From an uncultured Oscillospiraceae bacterium (GTDB taxonomy: Bacteria > Bacillota > Clostridia > Oscillospirales > Oscillospiraceae): a stretch of 5,721 bases of DNA. Within the stretch, counting starts at the first letter, position 1; every line of letters starts with the position of its first letter. The notes beneath the pieces were generated by a model. The model did not search any database, was not told where the DNA came from, and saw only the letters and a list, made by a program, of their open reading frames with translations. This document shows positions 1 through 5,721 of this stretch, one piece after another. Made by a program: the position numbers and the translations under genes. The stretch covers positions 1 through 5,721 of the forward strand of contig CAADUV010000200.1 in the NCBI GenBank assembly GCA_900752305.1, written 5' to 3'.

Positions 1-1
1 C

Positions 2-631
2 GCCGGGCGTGAAGGCGGCATCAATCCTGATGTGAACGGCAAGCTGCGCGACGTTATCGCCAAGGCCAAGGCCGTCAACATGCCCAAAGACAACATCAAG
101 CGCACCATTGACAAGGCCCTCGCCTCCGGCAACAGCGACAGCTACGAAAACCTCCAGTACGAAGGCTATGGCCCCTCCGGCGTCGCCGTCATCGTGGAAG
201 TGCTGACCGACAACCGCAACCGCACCGCCCCCAACATCCGTCACCTCTTTGACAAGTACAACGGCAACCTGGGCGCTACCGGCTGCGTGTCCTGGTCCTT
301 CGACCGCAAGGGTCAGATCGTCATCGACAACGAAGAGGAAGAGCTGGACGAAGATACCGTCATGATGGACGCTCTGGAAGCCGGCGCGGACGATATGGTC
401 AATGAAGGCGACGTCTTTGTCATCTACACCGATCCCGACGCCCTGTCCGAAGTGGTGGACGCTCTGGAAGGCAAGGGTTACACCTTCGCTTCCGCCGAAG
501 TGGCTATGGTGCCTCAGAACACCATCAAGCTCACCGACGAAGGCGACATCAAGAACATGGAAAAGATGATCGACATGCTGGAAGCGGACGACGACGTGCA
601 GAACGTCTGGCACAACTGGGAGCAGGAATAA
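2..631 (+). CDS. YebC/PmpR (TACO1) family protein, 5'-truncated by window edge
   Basis: The reading frame is open from base 2 to the TAA at 629-631, giving 209 residues. YebC proteins are about 240 residues, so roughly 30 N-terminal residues lie outside the window. The fragment carries typical family stretches: NPDVNGKLRDVIAKAKAVNM near its start, then MPKDNIKRTIDKAL, YEGYGPSGVAVIVE, NRTAPNIRHLFDK and GCVSWSFDRKG, with an acidic C-terminal domain ending in NVWHNWEQE. A GTG at 32 could be read as a start, but family similarity continues upstream of it (REGGINPD), so it is internal. The family has long been annotated as a DNA-binding transcriptional regulator. More recent work on bacterial YebC and mitochondrial TACO1 ties it to translation through difficult, proline-rich stretches. 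It is cytoplasmic. Codon use is strongly biased to C-ending codons, suggesting good expression. The promoter is outside the window, and transcription ends at the hairpin about 30 bases downstream. Confidence 0.95.
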   Translation, partial: AGREGGINPDVNGKLRDVIAKAKAVNMPKDNIKRTIDKALASGNSDSYENLQYEGYGPSGVAVIVEVLTDNRNRTAPNIRHLFDKYNGNLGATGCVSWSFDRKGQIVIDNEEEELDEDTVMMDALEAGADDMVNEGDVFVIYTDPDALSEVVDALEGKGYTFASAEVAMVPQNTIKLTDEGDIKNMEKMIDMLEADDDVQNVWHNWEQE

Positions 632-654
632 GCTCGTTTCTTCCATAAAAGTTC

Positions 655-694
655 AAAAAAACACCCCTTCTACCGTCAGAAGGGGTGTTTTTTT
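655..694. terminator. Bidirectional intrinsic terminator between yebC and the EFR1-type gene
   Basis: A perfect 11-bp stem (661-671 with 678-688) closes a six-base loop, 672-677. It is flanked by an A-run at 655-660 and a T-run at 689-694. Each strand therefore reads as a GC-rich hairpin followed by at least six U. It lies between two convergent genes, 23 bases after the yebC stop and 2 bases after the end of the minus-strand gene, so it can end both transcripts. Confidence 0.93.
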
Positions 695-696
695 CG

Positions 697-1458
697 TTAT
701 GGCTGATACTCCGGGTGCACATACTGCCCATGCTCCCGGGTATGCCGCCCGTACTGGATGGCGAACTGGGGACAGCGGTGGAGGCAGCCCAGGCACATGA
801 CACAATGCTCCTTCTGCCAGGTGGGTCTGCCGTCCTGCATCTGGATGGCGGACACGGGACAATTCCGGGCGCACAGCCCGCAGCCCACACAGCCGTCCTC
901 TACGGACAGGCGGCGGGTCTCCCGCATTTTATCGTAGGACTCCTCATAAAACAGCTTGGCCGCGAACACCGGCACCTTCCGCCGGATGAAATCCCCGGCG
1001 GCACGCTGCTGGACATGCTGGATGAGGAAGTCAATCTGTCCCTCCGCTGCGGCGTTGATGCGGCACACCTTCTCCGGGTCGCTTAGGTCGAAGGTGGGCG
1101 TCCAGGTGTCCGGCATTTTCACGCTGAACTGCCCGTTCACCGTCAGCCCCTTCTGCTCCAGAATCTCCTGGGCGAAGTGGCCGATCTGCCCCGGCGTGGT
1201 GCCGTAGGTGGCGGCGAACCACAGGTAGTCCGGCTGGCGCTCCAAGGTCAGCTGCTCCAGGAAGGTCTGCACGATGCTGGGCAGACCCCAGAAGTAGGTG
1301 GGGCTGACGATGCCCACCGACTCCCCCGGCGGCACCGGGACGGTCTGCTCCGGCTGGCGCAGCCAGTCGGGGATGGGGATGAGCGTATCCCCTGTGACCG
1401 CTTGGATGCGCTGGGCGGTGTATTTGCTGTTGCCTGTGGCGGAAAAGTAGAAGATCAT
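697..1458 (-). CDS. EFR1-type flavodoxin-ferredoxin fusion protein (2x [4Fe-4S])
   Basis: This 253-residue protein opens with MIFYFSATGNSKYTA. The SATGNS loop at residues 6-11 is the FMN phosphate-binding loop of flavodoxin folds. GIVSPTYFWGLP (49-60) and WFAATYGTTPG (80-90) fit the later flavin-contact loops. The C-terminal part has two bacterial ferredoxin motifs, CVGCGLCARNCP (Cys 190, 193, 196, 200) and CVMCLGCLHRCP (Cys 219, 222, 225, 229), each able to hold a [4Fe-4S] cluster. This order matches the EFR1 family of ferredoxins common in anaerobic Firmicutes. It probably moves electrons between a flavin and iron-sulfur clusters in the cytoplasm; the partner enzymes are unknown. There is no signal peptide or membrane segment. 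A strong Shine-Dalgarno (AGGAGGG on the minus strand, 1466-1472) sits seven bases before the ATG, and a likely promoter lies further upstream. It stands alone, with terminators on both sides. The family assignment is firm, the physiological role is not. Confidence 0.92.
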   Translation of the reverse strand: MIFYFSATGNSKYTAQRIQAVTGDTLIPIPDWLRQPEQTVPVPPGESVGIVSPTYFWGLPSIVQTFLEQLTLERQPDYLWFAATYGTTPGQIGHFAQEILEQKGLTVNGQFSVKMPDTWTPTFDLSDPEKVCRINAAAEGQIDFLIQHVQQRAAGDFIRRKVPVFAAKLFYEESYDKMRETRRLSVEDGCVGCGLCARNCPVSAIQMQDGRPTWQKEHCVMCLGCLHRCPQFAIQYGRHTREHGQYVHPEYQP

Positions 1459-1492
1459 CCGAAAGCCCTCCTATCGCACAGTTCTTTCTCTT

Positions 1493-1521
1493 ATGATACC
1501 GTGAAATATTGGAAAACGCAA
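1493..1521 (-). promoter_or_regulatory. Predicted sigma-A-type promoter of the EFR1-type gene
   Basis: On the minus strand TTGCGT (1521-1516) is followed after exactly 17 bases by TATCAT (1498-1493). The -10 matches the consensus at 5 of 6 positions and the -35 at 3 of 6. It lies just beyond the spoVAE terminator and about 35 bases before the start codon, so the redox gene can be transcribed independently of the sporulation genes. Confidence 0.5.
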
Positions 1522-1529
1522 GCGCTAAC

Positions 1530-1560
1530 AAAAAAGACCGCCCCACAGGACGGTCTTTTT
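1530..1560 (-). terminator. Intrinsic terminator of the spoVAD-spoVAE operon
   Basis: The repeat AAAAAGACCG (1531-1540) and CGGTCTTTTT (1551-1560) forms a stem. GACCG/CGGTC pairs first, followed by one C-A mismatch and two more G-C pairs closing a CACA loop. On the minus strand the GC stem is followed by six U (1535-1530). It begins one base past the spoVAE stop codon, so ribosomes finishing spoVAE would sit close to the hairpin. It also looks usable in the plus direction, although no plus-strand gene ends there. Confidence 0.88.
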
Positions 1561-1561
1561 G

Positions 1562-1930
1562 TCATTTGCGCTCCTTCGGACTAAAGATGAGCGCCACCAG
1601 CCACCCAAAGAAGGTGGCGGCTGTGATGCCCCCAGCGGCAGCGGTGAGGCCGCCGGACATAGCGCCCAAGAACCCCTTGGCCGCCACTGCCTCCTTGACT
1701 CCTTTGGCCAGGTTGTAGCCGAACCCGGTCAGGGGCACCGTGGCGCCGGAGCCGCCCCACTGGACGATGGGCTCATACACCCCTACCGCCCCCAGGACGA
1801 CGCCTGCGATGACGTACATGGTCAAGATCTTGGCGGGGGTCAGGCTGGTCTTGTCGATCAAGATCTGTCCGATGAGACAGAGCACCCCGCCGCACAGAAA
1901 GGTGCGGATGAATTGCGCGAGCAGTTCCAT
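1562..1930 (-). CDS. spoVAE: Stage V sporulation protein AE (SpoVAE/SpoVAEb)
   Basis: This small, very hydrophobic protein of 122 residues has the normal length for the family. Diagnostic stretches are GQILIDKTSLTPAKIL (21-36), GSGATVPLTGFG (60-71) and LAKGVKEAVAAKGFLGA (74-90). Likely membrane segments are about residues 5-25, 34-52 and 87-115, with a more polar glycine-rich loop in the middle. In Bacillus and other spore formers the SpoVA proteins sit in the inner spore membrane. They carry Ca-dipicolinic acid into the forespore and release it at germination, and SpoVAE is thought to help form the channel with SpoVAC. The start is the ATG complementary to 1928-1930, preceded by a near-perfect AGGAGGT (1935-1941) that overlaps the TAG of spoVAD. 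The two genes are therefore translated from one message. Expression is expected late in the forespore, but that is family knowledge rather than visible here. Confidence 0.96.
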   Translation of the reverse strand: MELLAQFIRTFLCGGVLCLIGQILIDKTSLTPAKILTMYVIAGVVLGAVGVYEPIVQWGGSGATVPLTGFGYNLAKGVKEAVAAKGFLGAMSGGLTAAAGGITAATFFGWLVALIFSPKERK

Positions 1931-1939
1931 AGAAACCTC

Positions 1940-2956
1940 CTATTTTTGCGTGGAGATGGCCACGGCGTGACAGATACCGGGGATGGACTCCCCCTGTCCC
2001 AAGGACGTGGGCGAGTGCAGGGCGCCGGTGGCGCAGAAGAGCAGGTTGTGCCACTTCCCTTCCCGCATCCCGTTGAGCAGATACCCGGTCAGCACCGAGG
2101 CGGCGCAGCCGCAGCCGGATGCGCCACAGTGGACGTCCTGCCCCTCCAGGTCGAAGAGCATGATGCCGCAGTCGTTGTAATTCCCCCGTAGCTCGATGCC
2201 ATCGGCGGCGAACAGGTCAATGACGATCTCCATGCCCAGCTTGCCCAGGTCGCCGGTGACGATCAGGTCGTAGAAGGAGGAGGAACGTTTGGTGTCCTTC
2301 AGGTGCTGGGAGATGGTGTCATAGGCCGCCCAGGCCATGGCAGCGCCCATGTTGTTGGCGTCCTTGATGCCTTTGTCCCGGATGCGACCCGGGGTCACGT
2401 GGGTGATATACGGCCCGTCCCCGTTCTTGGCCAGCACCACCGCCCCCGCCGCCGTGGCCGTCCACTGGGAGGTGGGGGTGCGCTGTCCTCCGTACTCCAA
2501 GGGGGTGCGGTACTGGCGCTCCGCCGAACAGAAGTGGGAGGAGGTCACCGCCGCGCCCCACTCACCGAACCCGCCGTCCAGCAGCATGGCCGCCAGGCTC
2601 AGGGACTCCGCCATGGTGGAGCAAGCGCCGTACAGCCCAAAGAAGGGCACCCCGGCACTGCGGGCGGCATAGCCGGCGCTGATGCACTGGTTGAGCAGGT
2701 CCCCGGCGAAGAGGAAATCCAGCACCGGCATGGTCTGCCCCGCTTTCTCCAAGGCTGCCGACAGCGCCCGCTTCTGCATCTCCACCTCCGCCTTCTCCCA
2801 GCTCCGCTCCCCAAAGGAGGCGTCCGGGGAGATCACGTCAAAGCTGTCCTTCAGCGGCCCGTCCCCCTCCTTAGGGCCTACCACGTTGGCGTGGCCGGCG
2901 ATGGAGGGTGGGTTGCACAGGGCGAAGGTCTGTTTTCCGATTTTTTTACTTGCCAT
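1940..2956 (-). CDS. spoVAD: Stage V sporulation protein AD (SpoVAD), dipicolinic acid-binding
   Basis: The protein has 338 residues, the usual SpoVAD length, and starts MASKKIGKQTFALCNPPSIA. SpoVAD has a thiolase-like fold and binds dipicolinic acid at the outer face of the inner spore membrane, working with the membrane SpoVA proteins. Visible family marks are FAGDLLNQC (83-91), the thiolase nucleophile-region match YGACSTMAESL (109-119, Cys112), TSSHFCSAERQYR (138-150), PTSQWTATAAGA (161-172), a VTPGRIRDKGIKDANNMG run (187-204), VTGDLGKLG (233-241) and the Cys/Gly-rich HCGASGCGCAAS (276-287). No signal peptide or membrane segment is seen. The ATG complement at 2954-2956 follows a purine-rich Shine-Dalgarno, GAGGAAGGGA (2970-2961). 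It is the first gene of a two-gene operon with spoVAE. The spoVAC gene that commonly precedes it is absent, the upstream neighbour being a divergent zinc-ribbon gene. Confidence 0.97.
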   Translation of the reverse strand: MASKKIGKQTFALCNPPSIAGHANVVGPKEGDGPLKDSFDVISPDASFGERSWEKAEVEMQKRALSAALEKAGQTMPVLDFLFAGDLLNQCISAGYAARSAGVPFFGLYGACSTMAESLSLAAMLLDGGFGEWGAAVTSSHFCSAERQYRTPLEYGGQRTPTSQWTATAAGAVVLAKNGDGPYITHVTPGRIRDKGIKDANNMGAAMAWAAYDTISQHLKDTKRSSSFYDLIVTGDLGKLGMEIVIDLFAADGIELRGNYNDCGIMLFDLEGQDVHCGASGCGCAASVLTGYLLNGMREGKWHNLLFCATGALHSPTSLGQGESIPGICHAVAISTQK

Positions 2957-3007
2957 ACGATCCCTTCCTCTTCTCAGTTGTTTCTAGTCTGCCGTGGTGG
3001 GAGGGAA

Positions 3008-3013
3008 ATTATA
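3008..3013 (-). promoter_or_regulatory. Possible -10 element upstream of spoVAD
   Basis: On the minus strand a perfect TATAAT (3013-3008) lies 51 bases before the spoVAD start. The sequence 17 bases upstream (CCAGTA) is a poor -35. I could not fit a spaced sigma-G or sigma-F pair either, although spoVA genes are normally forespore-expressed. The element abuts one arm of a separated inverted repeat. This is a weak call. Confidence 0.25.
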
Positions 3014-3064
3014 CGGTGACTTTTTGTGGATACTGGCCTGGCAGGGGCTGGTTTTTTGTCACCG
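3014..3064. repeat. Separated inverted repeat CGGTGAC-N37-GTCACCG
   Basis: Seven bases at 3014-3020 are perfectly complementary to 3058-3064, with 37 bases between them and 44 bp from centre to centre. The pair lies in the divergent region between spoVAD and the zinc-ribbon gene. The left arm adjoins a minus-strand TATAAT, and the right arm lies about 19 bases upstream of the plus-strand -35. It could be two operator half-sites, the base of an RNA stem, or chance. Confidence 0.4.
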
Positions 3065-3082
3065 CTTTGTCAGAGTGTGCCA

Positions 3083-3111
3083 TTGCTTTGCATGGGTCGG
3101 GATGATATAAT
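3083..3111 (+). promoter_or_regulatory. Extended -10 sigma-A promoter of the zinc-ribbon gene
   Basis: TTGCTT (3083-3088) is followed after 17 bases by a perfect TATAAT (3106-3111), which is preceded by TG at 3103-3104 to give TGATATAAT, an extended -10. The AT-rich stretch downstream (3111-3131) fits an initiation region. The start codon at 3151 is about 32 bases beyond the expected transcription start. This is the best promoter in the window and suggests vegetative transcription, possibly running on into guaB. Confidence 0.75.
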
Positions 3112-3150
3112 AGATAAAATATTTCTTTATTGAAGAGGAGCGATCAAATC

Positions 3151-3777
3151 ATGGCGGATATCACCTCGCGTACCATCGGCTATATTTGCCCGCACTGCCG
3201 CAACAGCGTCATCGCTGCCCGCTCCCCCTTCCAGCTGACTGCGTCTGCTTCCTGTGAGATCCCCTGCCCCTGCGGAAAGTCCAGTCTGAATATCGAGTAT
3301 TTGCTGGACCGTTTTCGCATCACGGCCCCCTGCGTGGCCTGCGGAGACCGGCATACTGTCACGTGCCCTGCGGAAGCCTTCCTATCTCGCAAGGCACTTG
3401 CTTTTTCCTGCCAGAGCACCGGCATGGATTGCTGCTACGTAGGCGAGGAAGGGGCGGTGTTCGCCGCCATGGAACGGTTGGAGAAGGCCACCGACCATCT
3501 GGCCCAGGAGAAGGACAAGAAGTCCGAGGAGACGGGCGCCTTCCTCAATGACCTGGTCATGGAGGAAGTGCTGGCGGAGCTGAAGGACATCGCCCAGCGG
3601 GACGGCATTTCCTGCCAGTGCGGCAGCCATCAGTGGCGGCTGGAAGTCCACTACGCGTCCGTGGAGCTCATCTGCGCCCAGTGCGGCAGCGCTATGCGCA
3701 TCAACGCCGGCACCATGGACGACCTGAACGAGCTGTGCTGTCACCCCAAGCTGACCATCCGGAGCAGTCCGGCGTAA
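3151..3777 (+). CDS. Uncharacterised cysteine-rich zinc-ribbon protein
   Basis: This 208-residue protein has 17 cysteines and no recognised function. The ATG at 3151 is chosen because GAGGAG (3135-3140) is placed ten bases before it. An in-frame TTG at 3130 lies upstream of that Shine-Dalgarno and is unlikely. Cysteine pairs suggest three metal-binding ribbons. The first is CPHC (13, 16) with CPCG (39, 41). The second is CVACG (61, 64) with some of Cys 72, 87, 94 and 95. The third is CQCG (155, 157) with CAQCG (175, 178). A charged, probably helical segment at about 100-150 (AAMERLEKATDHLAQEKDKK, then ELKDIAQR) separates the N-terminal and C-terminal ribbons, and a CC pair (196-197) lies near the end. 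There is no signal peptide or membrane segment, so it is probably cytoplasmic. It appears to belong to a conserved clostridial family, but that is an impression rather than a database result. It is divergent from spoVAD and 72 bases upstream of guaB with no terminator between. A nucleic-acid-binding or metal/redox-sensing role is possible but unproven. Confidence 0.85.
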   Translation: MADITSRTIGYICPHCRNSVIAARSPFQLTASASCEIPCPCGKSSLNIEYLLDRFRITAPCVACGDRHTVTCPAEAFLSRKALAFSCQSTGMDCCYVGEEGAVFAAMERLEKATDHLAQEKDKKSEETGAFLNDLVMEEVLAELKDIAQRDGISCQCGSHQWRLEVHYASVELICAQCGSAMRINAGTMDDLNELCCHPKLTIRSSPA

Positions 3778-5328
<1,551 letters not shown>

Positions 5329-5346
5329 GGTTATTCGGCAAAATGC

Positions 5347-5378
5347 AAGCACCCCTGCTCAGCAGGGGTGCTTTTCTA
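5347..5378 (+). terminator. Intrinsic terminator after guaB
   Basis: AAGCACCCCTGC (5347-5358) pairs with GCAGGGGTGCTT (5362-5373) around a three-base loop. A slightly wider loop is likely in practice. The stem is followed by a short T-rich tail (5372-5377). It lies about 19 bases after the guaB stop. On the minus strand the tail is weaker (TTGCATTTTG), but the hairpin may also stop the convergent PRC-barrel gene. Confidence 0.9.
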
Positions 5379-5422
5379 CGCATTAGAACGGTTCGATTTC
5401 CTGGGAAACGCTCATTTCAATT

Positions 5423-5439
5423 TGTAAAGTCTTTTTACA
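5423..5439. repeat. Short inverted repeat TGTAAA-N5-TTTACA
   Basis: Six bases at 5423-5428 are complementary to 5434-5439 around five bases. It lies in the 137-base gap between guaB and the convergent PRC-barrel gene. It has no T-run fit for termination and no downstream start codon on either strand that it would obviously control, so its meaning is unclear and it may be chance in AT-rich sequence. Confidence 0.3.
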
Positions 5440-5465
5440 TTACAGCAGGTTTGTTCGGATAGAAT

Positions 5466-5721
5466 TTATTTATGTCTCCCCTTTTCCCCCTCCGTCAGCG
5501 GCTGCGGCGTGCCCTCGATGAGGACGGTCTCCTGACCGAACCGGTGTACCTGGTTCCAGGGGAACACCAGGTTCTCACGTGGGCCGAACAGCCCCAGGAA
5601 CCGCCGCCGTCCCGGCACCACCAGCTCCTGCACCTTTCCGTCCGCAATGTCAAAGGTCACGTCGCCTACATAGCCGTAGCGGCTGGCCGCGGGGATGGGG
5701 GTGACCTCCCTCTTCCGCCCG
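5466..5721 (-). CDS. YlmC/YmxH-family sporulation protein (PRC-barrel), 5'-truncated by window edge
   Basis: The minus-strand frame is open from the right edge to the TAA complement at 5466-5468, leaving 84 residues. The order REVTPI, SRYGYVGDVTFDIADGKVQE (bridging two strands), LVVPGRRRFLGLFGPRENLV, FPWNQVHRFG and ETVLIEG matches the small PRC-barrel family named after Bacillus YlmC and YmxH. In that family, (K/R)EV, then RLG(Y/F)V.DVEFD, then a (F/G)LFG loop and IPW..I..IG.D.ILV are typical. Members are about 80-90 residues, so only a few N-terminal residues seem to be missing. An in-frame GTG complementary to 5658-5660 is an unlikely start because it would remove the first half of the barrel. 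The family is linked to sporulation by distribution and naming, and its molecular role is not established. The gene is convergent with guaB. It has a basic, hydrophilic C-terminal tail (TEGEKGRHK) and no terminator of its own apart from the guaB hairpin. Confidence 0.82.
   Translation of the reverse strand, partial: GRKREVTPIPAASRYGYVGDVTFDIADGKVQELVVPGRRRFLGLFGPRENLVFPWNQVHRFGQETVLIEGTPQPLTEGEKGRHK

Noticed and set aside
549..890. Minus-strand frames across the yebC/EFR1 junction
   Set aside because: They run through the terminator and the ends of two real genes and show no family features or ribosome binding site.
697..1584. Several plus- and minus-strand frames overlapping the EFR1-type gene
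   Set aside because: The minus-strand frame encodes a complete flavodoxin/ferredoxin protein with a good ribosome binding site. The others are low-complexity shadows caused by high GC.
2303..3019. A 238-residue plus-strand frame opposite spoVAD
   Set aside because: It is antisense to a full-length SpoVAD, with Arg/Gly/Pro/Val-rich composition and no recognisable domain.
3025..3033. DnaA-box-like TGTGGATAC
   Set aside because: It is a single 8-of-9 match with no further boxes, no AT-rich unwinding region and no dnaA/dnaN nearby, so it is not evidence for an origin.
3033..3057. Hairpin-like CTGGCC/GGCTGG followed by six T on the plus strand
   Set aside because: The stem is short and relies on two G-T pairs, and no plus-strand gene ends upstream of it, so it is not called as a terminator.
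3130..3150. TTG at 3130 as an earlier start of the zinc-ribbon protein
   Set aside because: The Shine-Dalgarno GAGGAG lies downstream of it at 3135-3140 and is correctly spaced for the ATG at 3151.
5434..5465. TTTACA and TAGAAT as a plus-strand promoter
   Set aside because: The 20-base spacing is too long and no plus-strand gene follows within the window.

Overview
This window looks like ordinary chromosomal core sequence from a GC-rich, spore-forming Clostridia relative. The best guess is an Oscillospiraceae-type gut anaerobe. The support is two sporulation loci (spoVAD-spoVAE and a YlmC/YmxH-family gene), a flavodoxin/ferredoxin fusion protein typical of strict anaerobes, strong AGGAGG-type ribosome binding sites, and heavy use of C-ending codons in the housekeeping genes. 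The genus assignment is inference.

Layout from left to right: (1) the 3' part of a yebC-family gene on the plus strand, its first ~30 codons lying outside the window. (2) A bidirectional terminator shared with (3) a convergent minus-strand gene for an EFR1-type flavodoxin plus 2x[4Fe-4S] protein, with its own predicted promoter. (4) A terminator one base beyond the stop of spoVAE, closing a minus-strand spoVAD-spoVAE pair. (5) A 194-bp divergent intergenic region with a clear extended -10 promoter on the plus strand and a separated inverted repeat. (6) A plus-strand gene for an uncharacterised cysteine-rich zinc-ribbon protein. (7) guaB (IMP dehydrogenase, full length, with CBS domains), followed by a strong terminator. 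(8) The 3' part of a minus-strand YlmC/YmxH-family PRC-barrel gene that runs off the right edge.

The genes serve different processes: a translation/transcription-associated YebC protein, redox, dipicolinic acid movement in spores, an unknown zinc protein, and GMP synthesis. They do not form one pathway. The only tight operon is spoVAD-spoVAE, where the spoVAE Shine-Dalgarno overlaps the spoVAD stop codon. The zinc-ribbon gene and guaB may be cotranscribed, because no terminator is visible between them.

No tRNA, rRNA, CRISPR array, insertion sequence or phage gene was seen, and no stretch over 300 bases lacks a gene. I found no convincing new system. The items most worth a second look are the zinc-ribbon protein with five CxC/CxxC pairs, the spoVAD-spoVAE pair without an adjacent spoVAC, and the inverted repeat in the divergent promoter region.
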